The notes under the pieces: generated by a model
The model's input: the letters and a program-made list of their open reading frames with translations, nothing else
Told to the model about the DNA's origin: nothing
Database searches by the model: none
Part shown: positions 48,588 to 60,621 of the stretch, in pieces
Position numbering within the stretch: position 1 is the stretch's first letter
Layout: the number at the start of each line of letters is the position of its first letter
Program-made: the position numbers and the translations under genes
Source: Whalleya microplaca
Taxonomy: Eukaryota > Ascomycota > Sordariomycetes > Xylariales > Xylariaceae
Assembly: GCA_022497155.1 (NCBI GenBank)
Contig: MU385735.1
Coordinates: 372,001-436,000, forward strand
Reading direction: 5' to 3'
DNA length: 64,000 bases

Positions 48588-49873
48588 TTCCAGTGCAACT
48601 CGTCGCCTATATCGTATGCATATTCTAATGTGTAGTAAAATGCACAGTTATGGCACCGCATACAGACACAACATGACGTTTGCCTCGCTGCGTTCTTTCG
48701 CACCGGATCCCAAGCCGTCGGGGTATCTGGGAAAATCACAAGGTATATCCATCTTATCATCCGAATAAATCCAATTAAAAACATTTATACAGAGTTCGTG
48801 AGATGTGCTTCCAACGTTTATAACATCATAGAAGAAGTCTATCTCATAACATACGTTATATTGAGATTATTGAATCCGTGGCGTCTTCTGGGTTCCATTC
48901 GGCGATCTACTACGCAGTCTCTAGCACCTATTCAGACAGTTGAACGAAGTCCAGTGTTTGGACATCAAGCCACATATCAAGCCAAGCCTTTAAACATGTG
49001 TGTCTAATAGCAATGTTGAATATGTGGCATGACTTTACCTATTGACTCATCGTGGCGGTGCATCCGCCCTTGTCTGCCAAGGTTTTGCTCACCCCCGGCC
49101 GTTTTTCCTGTTGTGCCGTAAGCCACCTCTTTCTACCGTGATGCACTACCTAGGTAGGACCGGACGTCGGCTCTATCTTAAATAGAGTGATGGTCTAGGC
49201 CCCGAATCCTTCATTCGGATCATCTATTCGCACGTCTCCGGATGCTACCCGGGCACTTCCATGTTCGCCGGTAAAGAATAATGGCACCGTTTTAGGTAGT
49301 CTTGTTATCCTGGACTAGGGCCTAGTCAAAATTACTATAAGTGTACCATTTTACTCTCTAGTTGATGGGCGGCGAACTTATCGGGAAGGCTAGGAGAATA
49401 TTGAACTGTCACGATGGTAACCGTCGCATTAGGACTCTGGCTCATGCATCATAGTGGTAAGTTAAAAAGGGGTAATGTTGCTATGTCGGAAAAAATTAGG
49501 GATTTATGGAATGGCACCGAGAAGTATCATTCTGTTGTTCCCGAGAGGAAGATGTATTCACAGGATATGGCTCCACAGGGTATGGCTTTGATTTTACGTG
49601 CTGCCCCTAAGTTCTAAGGTAGAATTATATGTTAGTCCTAGTTCATCTAGTCTATTCAGTTAAGCTAATGTCACTCCTCACTCTCGGCTGATACATGTAA
49701 GACAGACATTTTGAAGACTCAAGGGTCTGGGCTAGGATTTGCATGTGAATCCAGAAAGTTGACTATTTTTCATCATAGACGCTTCCATTTTCATACTACT
49801 TGCTTCTGCTTGCCCCAAACCGAAGTTTCATGGAAAACTATCTAAGTAATTACGGCCATACCAGGAATCTCAG

Positions 49874-51048
49874 TCACCCCTGTGAGGTGGTTAGCCGGAC
49901 TGAGTCCACTGAAGTTTTCCAAGACACATGGTTAGGAGATGTAACTTACATCCGTCGTAATCTTCTTGAACAACATTAGGCTTAGTGCACTTCTTTGCCT
50001 CCTCGGAGGATTGGCTTTTGAGCGTGGGGCAGTCAGTGCCATTGCAGCGGGCGTCCATAGCACGTTGAAGAGAATCGCCTTCCCAGCCAAAGACGTAGTC
50101 TCCGTGTTGCGAGTATCCCTGCCTGCACATTGTGTCAGAATAAACATTCAATGGCGAGTGCTGTTACAGAACGACTTACTTGTCTCCGGTGCTCCAGACG
50201 AACGGCTGCGAGCCATCCTCGGGCCATAAGTCCTTGTCGTTAAAGGGTGTGGTCTGGCATACACCGAATCAGTAAAAGGACATTTTACTAGGGCAAATAT
50301 TACTTACATCCCACATGACTTCTAACATCACTTGGGGTATCTTTACGGGGTGGGTTTGTGGACAGGTACCAGATGCACCAACCGACGTATCGCCATCTGG
50401 GTAGGCAACGTGGCTCATGTGGTCAGCACTATCCGTGTTGACACCATCCCAACAAGTAGGGAAGGTGATGACCGAGCGTATGCCGCCGACGCAGAAACCC
50501 GTGGGCAGGGTTTGGCTGTCAGGAGATGCACAATTCACGTTCATATTGTCTCCTGTTTTTGGCATACACCGATGGCATACCTTGCGGGCACTGCCTGGCG
50601 AGCGAAGCGTGGCGTCTCCGATAAGCATACGGAAGCCGGGCTTGAAGGCGGTCACCGTTGTTTGCGGGTCGGTCGACGGGATATAGTACACCGTGATGCC
50701 GCCATCAGCGTCGAGGCCTTCACTCACGGATTGAGGCACGCGCTTGAAGGTTCCGTTACGGGCTCGGAAATACAGAACCGCGGTCCAATAGTTGGAGAAA
50801 TCCTCCGTAAAGGTGCAGCTGGTGCATGTGGAGTCTGTGGGGAGATCGTGCGTCGCCGGGTCCATGGAAGCGTTAAAAGAGTTACCTCCGACGATTTGGT
50901 GGAGATGCGGCGACGGAATGAGGCCGGGATTGACCAAGGGGTCTATACGATCGACGACGAGCTTCGAGCAACTGAAGCGCATCATCGCCAACCCCTGGCT
51001 GGAGACATGCCCCACGAGGAGTGCAAGGCCGAGAGCTTTCCACTGCAT
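49874..51048 (-). CDS. Secreted DUF1996 protein
   Basis: Exons 50308-51048, 50180-50253, 49950-50122 and 49874-49908 on the minus strand give 340 aa. The signal peptide is [18 protein letters not shown]. The DUF1996 core follows: [54 protein letters not shown], then [29 protein letters not shown] and [12 protein letters not shown]. The third exon ends with [17 protein letters not shown] and [13 protein letters not shown]. The domain is common in secreted fungal proteins and its function is unknown. The last exon is only 35 bp and gives [11 protein letters not shown], unlike the usual DGWL-type ending, so the terminal splice site is the weakest part of the model. Confidence 0.9.
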
Positions 51049-53264
51049 CTTGGACGAAATGGTTGCTACGGTTAGTGAGAAACTAAAGCTTGTAGTGGAA
51101 AGACATGGATAAGTTGGGCCATAACCCGGATTGTAACGCCTAAATACATGGTCCTGCCAGCACGCCTCCTCCTATATGCCGCTGGGCACTTATCTTGATC
51201 GGTTAATCTCAATTTACTTATAGATTAATAGATTTAGGCGGCGGCGGATAGGACGTTGATTCAACGAATCATGCATGACCTTAGACCCCTCGAATCCTAG
51301 GCTCTTCAAGGTTTCTATCGTACCAATCATCGTCTATCAATGTTAAGCTTTTCTATATGTTGACATGTGCTGTAAGCAACAGCGAGCATCTGACAAACAT
51401 AATAATCCGGTTATACCGATTGCTATCACTGGGACACCACTGACTAGCCCAACGCTCCCCCAATCTTTTAGTCGTTTAACATGAATATTTTATATCAGGG
51501 AAAGCTAAGTTGCCTATGGCATATATGATACTATTTTCGGATTCTGAAACGTTCAGCTTAGAGGCTTCTATGTTGTGTAGGTAACATCTGTACACAAACT
51601 AACCTAATTTATTCACAGCCCAACGTGCTGTCGTGACATATTTATTGAGATAATGGACGTGTTGTTGTAACCTAAAGATCCTGGATTCAGATGATATGTT
51701 CGCTGCTGAGCCACGGAACTTACCGTTCGGCTTTCAAACTGATGTCATACTACCAACCCCAAGTCAACGGGTTGGTTATTGTGAAAGACGTCTCTAGTGT
51801 ACCAAAACATCAAAAGTCAAACGCTTCAAAGTATCTAGTATACGTTAATGAATAATTTAGATACCAATGGGCGTAACCATAGACCCTGTAGATCTTGTTC
51901 ATCATCGGGTAGCAGTAACTGCATCACCAACGAATCAGTACCACTTGATTTTGAAGGCCGTGTGATTGGATTATATATAGTGACTTAGTCAACGTCAGAC
52001 TGCCCTGTGTTAGCCATGGTATCCGCAGGAATAGCCGCGGGTAGCACTATGCAAAAGGGGTCAGCCTTTAGAGTCTGCCTCGGCTTTACAAATAGCTAAG
52101 GGATTAGTTGAAGCTATAATTAATTTAACGCAAAGGCTGAGCGTAATTCTTTATGCAGCCCTGCAGAGTTAATTGGATTGAGCATAGCCTAGGTTCTGTC
52201 AAATGTACTGAAGCGTACTGGAACCGTAGCGAGAGCTGGCTCATAATCTGGAAGTTGGCTCTAAGCGATGTAGCACTTCGTTTCTATGAGAGGCTCTAAA
52301 TTTTTGATACTTTTGGCCAACTAACTATCAAACGCTTTGCCATACTTATACTTCCCTGTTAGATAAGCAACATGATTGTCAAGCAGGCTTCTTTGACTGT
52401 AGTCTTGGCATTTCTGATTGGATTGAGAGTGTGTCAACCCTTTGTTTGTTCTTCGTCATATTGGGATACCTGCTGATTTTGACTCACCATCGGCTTGTAG
52501 GTGTATAACTGGACTATAGGATTGCATGCACGTCTTGTTTCTGCTAAGATTCGGGTAGCTGGTAGGTCTCGCATGTAGAATTATAAGGGTTCATAGTTTC
52601 CTCAGTCGTATCTATACTCTATATATGTACCAATACTTAGCCATGTCTATAGCCACTCAGCTCATAAACATATTGCCAACTTGCCCCAATAACCTTTTAA
52701 TGGTAAATTAACGAATTGGACCAAGTCCAAGGTAAGTGGTATGGCGCAATACTCTCGTTCGTTCTCCCGCCAGTTAATAGCTGAGAACTCACACACGCAC
52801 ATGCACATACTCTTTCTCTCTTTCTGACATCTTAAGTAATACAAATTCTGTCATACGCCTTTACCTTACTGCTACTATCTATATCCGGTTACTAGTAGAA
52901 TGTACTGCAACAAAGGTGTGTCCACTACTAGGTGGGACCCGTCACAATAACAATCAGACAACATACCCAGTCAGAATGGATGTTCCGAGCCAATAAATTG
53001 TAGAACACATGCATTCACTGTTGCTTAGCTACAGCATTGGAAACCCGTATATATCCCTTACGTGCTTTGGCCACTAGGTGTTAAATTCTTTTTCTTTTTG
53101 AAAAAAAATTCTGAAATGTGGATTGCATAAATTCATTCTCTTTGATTATCAACATCATTGATTCACGAAGACAGCAACCATTTCCTGTCGGCACTGCTTC
53201 TCGAGTATAATTCTACTCAACTTCTGACTCGGAGACAATATCGCCAATAGGCAATATTCCTAAA
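51049..53264. other. Intergenic region without recognisable gene
   Basis: The DNA is AT-rich with short frames only. A perfect 8-bp inverted repeat (ACCAACCC at 51752-51759, GGGTTGGT at 51769-51776) with a 9-nt loop could form a small hairpin. A CA/CT-rich tract lies at about 52790-52825. Confidence 0.5.
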
Positions 53265-54259
53265 ATGTCACGGGAATTCGTTAGCATGCTGGAACCCACA
53301 AGGGCTGTTCAGCCATGGGAGATACGCCACAGCAGAGTCGTAAGATACTATAACCATATTCTTGGTATCGGAAGAAGCTGACCAGCCATAGAACCTTGTT
53401 AAGGATTCTTTCAAGCTACGAACACTGCTAGTACTCGGTGCGTTGGCACAGATCGGCCTGCTCAAGCTGCTACCCTACAAGCTGGCTCTAGTTCCCTGCA
53501 CGTGCCTAGCTTTGCATTCTGTCATCACAACTATCATACAGTCTGTCAGAGGTTCCCGAGGTAGTGACTTCATGCAAGGAGTAGTCACAGGTCGCACGAC
53601 AACGCAAATTCCATATGCCAAAACCGGGCTCTTTGGGCACGATCCGGCTGTGCACCCAATCGTCGTATTCCACTTCGGCGCACGCTTCAACCACCCACTT
53701 GGGGTCCTCTGTCCTGGTGGCAATGAAATCACGACGCACTTCAAGAAGTGCATCGCAGCGGTCCAAGACCAAGCTGAGGAGTATGGCCGTATGTAAACTA
53801 CACTATTCTTCAGAGCATAGTTCGAAAATCGCCGCCATGCCTGTCTAAGGGGTATCATCGCTAACACTCAAGGCTACAGTGCTAGGAATAACACGCTGGC
53901 AGTCCGCCGACCGCGATACCCACAACACCATCATGATGGTCTTCTACTTCCAAGACGTCGAAGGCTTGCATAAATTTGCACACGACAAGGTCCATCGCGA
54001 TGCCTGGGATTGGGTGAATAAGGGTGTGCCGGAACATATCGGCTTCTTCCACGAGACATTCTGCGTTCCGCGCAAGGCGTACGAGACTCTCTATACCAAC
54101 ATGCCACCGACGCTCTTCGGGCAAGCTAGAGTTAGATGCGAGACGGACGAGGACAAGAAGGAATGGACGAGCACACTAATTAGTGCGGATTCTGCCCAGT
54201 TGAGAGGTCAGTATGGCAGAATGGGACGTGGAGGTGAGAGAAATAGCAAAGAGTCGTAG
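53265..54259 (+). CDS. DUF4188 / af470-like monooxygenase-family protein
   Basis: Exons 53265-53339, 53392-53788 and 53880-54259 give 283 aa. The long second frame has no ATG of its own. A short upstream exon (MSREFVSMLEPTRAVQPWEI) with GTAAGA donor and CATAG acceptor supplies one in frame, so I prefer this start. Residues about 35-70 hold hydrophobic segments likely to anchor the protein. The family blocks VVFHFGARFNHPLGVL, LGITRWQSADRDTHNTIM, FYFQDVEGLHKFAHDKVHRD and HIGFFHETFCVP match DUF4188, a dimeric alpha/beta-barrel fold renamed af470-like after a fumagillin-pathway monooxygenase. Substrate is unknown. It converges with the methyltransferase gene 272 bp downstream. Confidence 0.82.
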
Positions 54260-54531
54260 TGATAGGGGGGTCAGGGTATGACTTTTGAGGCTTTGGTACA
54301 AGATTTCTGTCGGTATCTTACGATGGACAACCTGGCTCTCCATTTAGTTCAACCCTAGGTATGGAGGTAGGTATGAAATATTAGTGAAGGCCTCCCCGCG
54401 ACCAATAAACAATTCAGCAAGACTGCCTTGATTGAGATGTGATATGCTTCGTTATCTGCTTGTTCATTCATAGTATGATGTATCTAGACGCATGTTGAAT
54501 TCGCCCTAGTTCTAGGATATATCGAGCCAAA

Positions 54532-55655
54532 TCATAGTGGCCTATGGCCCCAAGCTCGAACTAGCGGAAAATGGAACCTCCTGTCTCCGCTGATTTCCTG
54601 TTCCATCTTGCTGATCAACGCGGTAGCATCCTCTTGCGTTCGCAAGTCATCGACACCCCCGTTCGCCACAATTCCGAGCAGATGTTGCTTGGAATAGCCC
54701 TTGATCGCTCGGTGCGTGCGAGCTACATGATCTGAAGCCCGTGGTCCGTAAAGCAACGAATTGCCAAAATATATTTGCTCATCGCAATTGGTGTAACCAG
54801 CTTCTTTGAAATAGTTGCAAATATTCAGGGGAATACTGGGAGGGCGTTAGTTGGTTGCGCTTCGTGTGAGCCAGAAGCCAGACTGCACTTCTCCAAAGCC
54901 CCAGTAAGAAATGAAATCGTCAAGAAGATACCAAAACTCACCCGAGATCTCGTCCGGTGGACAGAGCATATGAGTAACTCAGCTGTTGGTACTTAAACCA
55001 GGCCGAACTAGGCGGCTCTGCATTTGTGATTAAATCTGACTTATCCGTCCATACAATCCAGCCTCCTGGCTTGAGGAGAGGCAGCACATTGCTAACCAAG
55101 CGTACGCCGTCGCCGATCTTGGTAGCAAGTACGAGAAAACGGATGTTCACGACACTATAAATAGCCCATAGTTAGTAATTCCCATACGCAGACATCATCA
55201 GAGTTTTCAGATCAATTTTTGAGAACTTTGGCACTGAGATCCTCCCCAGATATGGTGATCCAGCCCCCGACACGAGCTGAAACAGGAAAGAAAGGTTGCC
55301 GGAATACGGACTCGTAGCGATTGTGGAGCTCCTCAGGGAAGGGTTCGAATATGTTGGCGTAGCCTAATTTGATATTGGCGGGAAGCTTTTGGGGGTATTT
55401 CGAGGAATCAAAGTCAAGGCCATCCAACTCTGCAGAAGCCGGTAGAACTTTGGCTAGCTCGGTCAGCCATATCCCCGTGCCTGTGGCCAAGTCCAATATC
55501 TTGGGGGAAGGGTTAGATGACAACTCTGTCGTAATGTGTTGAGGGAGAGGCTCATCGTTCATAATGCCCTGGAAATATCCATGTTGCCAGCTCAGTCGGT
55601 CAGCCTCAAAGCTCTCCGTAGCGTCGTTCAAGGTATATATGGACTCCGAAGCCAT
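54532..55655 (-). CDS. Class I SAM-dependent methyltransferase
   Basis: Exons 55312-55655, 54942-55154 and 54532-54835 on the minus strand give 286 aa. Motif I, ILDLATGTGIW (about 53-63), binds S-adenosylmethionine, followed by the acidic LDGLDFDSSKYPQ and the later RYDVVNIRFLV and LLKPGGWIVWTD motifs. The rest matches the secondary-metabolism methyltransferases found in many fungal genomes. The first donor is GTCCGT, non-consensus after the GT, but it is the only one that restores the conserved DVVNIRF block. The acceptor residues were chosen on the same ground. Without domain comparison the methyl acceptor cannot be named. Confidence 0.88.
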
Positions 55656-58122
55656 AGTCGCGTAGTGTGGTTTGAGACAAAGATGTAGGACTTTCTTATG
55701 GTGAGACTGGATCTAACAGACTCGATCCATTGCCTTTTTGTAGAACTTCTACCATCTCAGATGTATCTTTTGAAGGCTTTCCCAAAAGGGGAGCTCTCCG
55801 ACTACGCCCGATGATGAACTTGCTTGAACCTTGTCTTATAACGTGGCCACACGCATGTGACGCCATAAATGGTCTCAGACAGCATCAGCGCCTACACTTC
55901 CTATATCGGTCTTCCAACTCATGTGCAACTATACCAATAAGCACCCATTAGCCGAAACCTTGCCAGTGCTAGCTGGGCCTGCGGTGTTTGACAAAATAAC
56001 GTACGATATGTTGTAGCTAGTTAAACTAATTAATTAGTAAAGCTCAATGGTCGTGGAGCGTTAGATCTCAATGATTAACTGATAGACTATGATGGAAAGC
56101 TGTGTCTTGGGATTCCGAGACGTCGGCTTAAAGTCTTCATGCATCTGCCTCTATCAATGTACCTAGTTGTGTTGAGGTATGTTGCGACATCGGGGCAACA
56201 AAGGCCTGCTTCTGATGTATGGCTGCCAGTGTTGTGAACAGATACATTTTCTGACCACCGTTGTCCAATCATATGGGTCACTTTCCTTGGAAGCTGGCTC
56301 GTTGGGATTCTCTGCATTCTTCTGAATCTATAGATTGTTGAAAGTGGCGTTGTCCGCTGACATCCCAACGCCACACTCAAATAGAAGCAGGTGACTTAAG
56401 TGTAATTTTTAGAGCCTATCAATGAAAGCAGTAGGAACTTTGGTAGATGACAAGTGATCACACCGATATCGAATGTAGTGGTTACTTAGCCGAATGAGTG
56501 GGGACGTAAATTAATTGACCTGTGAGTTTATCATGAAAGATAGAAGTGTATCTAGCTTCACATAAAGACGCTGCATGAAATACTGTGGGTGGCTGCTTAA
56601 TTGATCCTTCTGTTCCATAGAGAAAAACGTAGTCACTGCAATAATCCTTAAGACACTATAGCGGAAAGTCATGGTGAAATCTCATCCGTTCTAGCTCGAT
56701 TACACTAATACATAAGCCTCCCTAGTTTCGGAGGTAGCTCTCCAAGGCAACAGATCTGATCGCTACTCGACATTGTATAGTGTTAGTTGTTCATGCAGAA
56801 AAGAACAATGAAATTATAACAGGTATATGTAATCCTTCTCAGTCGAAATACAGAGTTAGACGATATATTGTGGGTGCGTAGAAGGATAATTCGTCGCTAT
56901 TATGTGAGTAGTAGTATATCAGAGAGATAATAAAAGGATCCCGTTCAGTTCTACAAGCAGAGAAGAAGTAGACGCAGCACCTGCTAGTACATTTTTAAGA
57001 AGCTGAGATTGAAGAAGTCTCGCTACAAGCAGAGAAGAAAGGACGAAACTTATAGACTCGCTCGGGAATAAACCTATTCGATTGCAACGCCTTCCAGATC
57101 TGTTAGATGAAATGAAATGTTTAATAAAATTGAGAAGAAAGAGAAGATAGGTATTAGACAATCGGCGAGGAAGGAATGTAGCTGTAAGTACATGAAGGGC
57201 AGAAGGTGGAATAGAAAACATAAGGGTACCTACCTGTAGGACCTGATCCTTCGTAGCTTGAGATGATTATTATGAAGCATTGAAGTTGCTATTATAGGGT
57301 GATAGCAAGTAGATAGGCATATTTGAGAAACGGCGACACTAACGCCTACATATACTTGGATTTAGACTTTATGATAGTCAATGGATTGAATTTTCGTCCT
57401 AATCTTTGACACTTATATTCAAATTGTGAATTGGTATAAACGAGGATGAAATTCATTGGCAATGAACCAACGTAGTGGATATTTGTATGAGGCATAGCAA
57501 AATATTCGAACTGTTATGAATCAGATATTACTTTAATCGTTCGTGTACAACCCTCAAAGAGGCATGATTTCCAAATAATCAATGCCAGCGGTAGGTAGCC
57601 ACCGCAGCCTATTTTATGAGATAGTAAAGATACAGACATGGCTATCAGTAGGCATGTAGATGGTTCTGAGACCTTGTTGTTGCACGCGTGGCGGTAGTGG
57701 AGAGGCCTTTAGAGAGCATGAATAAGCCTTGGGATATTATGCTAGTATAATCTGTAGCGTCCTACGTAGCTCAAGTCCTGCATGTCAGCGACAAGGGAGA
57801 GGGGAACTGGACCAATGCTGGTCCAAAAACCCGACCCCAACAGATGGATGCAGACCAGTGTAGTCCATAGCCTAATCACCTGGAAAGTGCATCAACCCTT
57901 CTGGTAGCCCTTCTTATTGAAGATACGTATAACCGTCATAGTTGATGGAATGTTGATAGAGATTGTAGTTATCACATAGCTCGCTGATTGACGGAAGTAA
58001 ATTCTAAAAGCGATCTTTGATGCACTGCGACCAACAAACCTTTCAAGGTATAGTAAGACCAGTCTGCTAGTTATACAACGTCTAACCTGGGCCATATTCT
58101 GCCGAAGAACGGCAGCGGAGAT
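55656..58122. other. Intergenic region with a 17-bp direct repeat
   Basis: No gene is supported on either strand. CTACAAGCAGAGAAGAA occurs at 56951-56967 and again at 57023-57039, 72 bp apart, in an AG-rich part. The region is otherwise AT-rich, with short frames only. Confidence 0.5.
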
Positions 58123-60022
58123 ATGTCTCCTCTCGCAATTAACGCTGCCGAATTCGCAGCTCGCGATTTTGATTATATAATCGTTGGAGGTGGAACAGCT
58201 GGGCTTGCAGTAGCGGCGCGTTTGTCTGAAGACTCCGATTTGATCGTCGGCATCATTGAGGCAGGTCCCGCGGCGTTAGACGATGATGCTATCAACACCC
58301 CAGGCCGATATCTACAGACTCTAGGAACAAGGTACGACTGGCAGTTCGAGACTGTCCCGCAGACTGGGTTAAAGGGCCGAGCTGTGCCATGGCCACGAGG
58401 GAAGGTCCTGGGAGGTTCGAGCGCCTTAAACCTCATGACTTGGAACCGGGGGAATAGGCAGGACTACGATGTTTGGAAGGAGCTTGGAAATAAGGGATGG
58501 GGTTGGGACGATCTCTTGTTAGTTGGTAGTCTGTCCCGGATCATGACGTCGTCTAAGAAGATCTGATGCTAACCGCTGCCCCAGACCCTTCTTCAAGAAA
58601 TCTGAAGGGTTGCATTTGCCCAATACAAAAACACAGTCTGCAAATCGAGAATATTACGATCGTCAAGCCATTGGCATCAGCGGTCCAGTACAGGCTTCGT
58701 ACTCTAAACAGTACGCAGCAACACACCAATTATGCTACGACACTCTGTTATCGCTCGGAGTTAAAGAAAACAAAGCTCACCAGGCCGGGAGTAACGTCGG
58801 AGTGTGGACTAACCTGTCCTCAGTCGACCCCGAAAGCAATACCAGATCATATGCTGCGCCTGCATACTATGTACCCAACTCATCTCGACAGAACCTTTTT
58901 GTATTGACTGAAGCACTTGTCAATGAAATCATACTCAGTCAGGAAAAAGATGACCTCGTTGCAATAGGAGTTCGCTTTACTCGTGATGGCACAGAGTTTG
59001 TTGCGTCGGCTTCACGTGAGGTTGTTCTCAGCGCAGGGAGCATCCAATCGCCCCAATTGCTGGAGCTCTCTGGAGTTGGAAATCCAGAAATCCTTTCCGA
59101 GGCCGGCATTCAAGCGAAGCTCGCCAATCGAAATGTCGGGGAGAACCTACAAGACCACTTGAGTATGTCCCCTTAACACGCACTCAACTCATCATACTGA
59201 CTTCTGCTAGTGACGGTGTCGGTGTTTGAAGTAGACTCTTCGTTAGCCATAGCGAACACGGGAGCTCCTGCTTGCCCTACGTGTTACTTGCCAGTGTCAG
59301 ACGTGACAACACAAGCCGTCTTTGAAACACTTTCTTCCAAGATCAAGGACCGAGATGCAGTATCTCCATTGAAGAGAAATGTTTTCCAAAGCCGATTTGA
59401 AGCCAACGCGGGTCTTGGCCAATTCGAGTATATTTTCGAGTTAGGGAATTGGAGTTCCTTCTTCCGTCCGGAGTCGGCAGATGGCAAGATGTATGCCAGC
59501 ATCCTTCAGATACTGCAGTATCCTTTCTCGGAAGGGAGTATACATATTCGGCCATCGTCGAAGTCCGCTGTAGACGGCCCTAAGTCAGCAATCTTGTCTA
59601 AGCCTCTGATCGACCCCAAATACTACGCCGGGTCTTATGGTCAATTGGATCTGGAGATTATGACGCATTGCATACGTTTCACCGACAAACTATGCAGTAC
59701 GAAACCATTGTCAGATGTCATCTGTGGAAGGGCTTATCCGCCACCTTCAACAACTAGCGATGACGAGCTGAGAGAATGGGTCGTCCACAACACAACGACA
59801 GATTGGCACCCGGTGGGCACTTGCGCGATGGGAGGTGATGGGGGCATCAACACGGGCGTCGTTGATCATCGGCTGCGAGTCTACGGCGTAAAGCGGCTGA
59901 GGGTGGTTGACGCAAGTATCATGCCGCTCCAGATCAGTGCCCACTTACAGGCGACGGTATATGCCATCGCTGAGAAGGGAGCACATATGATACTCGAGGA
60001 TAGGCTGGAAAGACGTATTTGA
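58123..60022 (+). CDS. GMC-family FAD oxidoreductase
   Basis: Exons 58123-58517, 58585-59162 and 59211-60022 give 594 aa. The FAD-binding Rossmann motif IIVGGGTAGLAVAARLSE is at about residues 19-36, followed by the GMC signature VPWPRGKVLGGSSALNLM and the second signature AGSIQSPQLLELSGVG. The catalytic histidine is H524 in DWHPVGTCAMG, with H569 in ISAHLQATVYAIAEK as the second residue of the pair. There is no signal peptide, so the enzyme is probably intracellular. GMC members oxidise primary alcohols, sugars or choline and pass electrons to O2 or another acceptor. The substrate is not evident. Donors are GTTAGT and GTATGT. Confidence 0.93.
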
Positions 60023-60621
60023 GATAGCTTATCTAGGTTCTAGCAATGGCTAAGGTTGGAAGGTGTGATGATGTGCTGCTTAATGGCCAACCCAAGATCC
60101 GCTAAATGCACCGTATCAAAGTGCGACCCCTGAAGTGAGGCACCAGGATTGCTGGAAGCAGCATCGCCATCTCATACTGAACAGTCGTGAAGCAAGATGT
60201 TACGAAAATGATATTTAATAAATTTCATAGGTACTAGCAATGGCATCATGAGACCAGAATAGATGTAACATTTGAATTGTTTTTGAGTGAAGTTGGTAGA
60301 TTCAATATCAAGGTAGTCGCCGATTGCAGTTTGATTGAATCAGCTAAGTACCTAGGTACATGGTGACAGGGAGATACACAGCCACAGAAGCACCAGCCAC
60401 ATACATTATCAGCGGTCGTATGGCTGAAGCTTTGTCGGGAATTTGCATACAAGCTCCGAACAATACTGCGTACCTGCGACAACGACATTCTTCTCCGCGC
60501 ATTTCCACCTTGACCTGAGTCTGCCTTGACTAGCATCACCAAACAGCACCGATAAGATTTTCTTTCAATAGCTCAGGCATTTGATTAGACCATCGGCCAT
60601 CAATCATTGAAATAAGCCATC
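60023..60621. other. Intergenic region
   Basis: This is the 3' side of the oxidoreductase gene and promoter of the zinc-finger gene. A perfect TACCTAGGTA palindrome lies at 60349-60358. No gene is seen. Confidence 0.6.

Larger units (their letters stand above)
47766..49873. other. Intergenic region: promoter repeats and weak gene fragment
   Basis: The first 300 bp are the promoter of the minus-strand gene, with 41-bp CCAAT-containing repeats (separate entry). A protein-like fragment at 48348-48587 is listed separately. A perfect TACCTAGGTA lies at 49147-49156. The frame 49414-49617 starts with ATG but has no features, so it is not called. Confidence 0.5.

Noticed and set aside
49414..49617. 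67-codon plus-strand frame with ATG
   Set aside because: No signal peptide of convincing quality, no family and no splice partner found.
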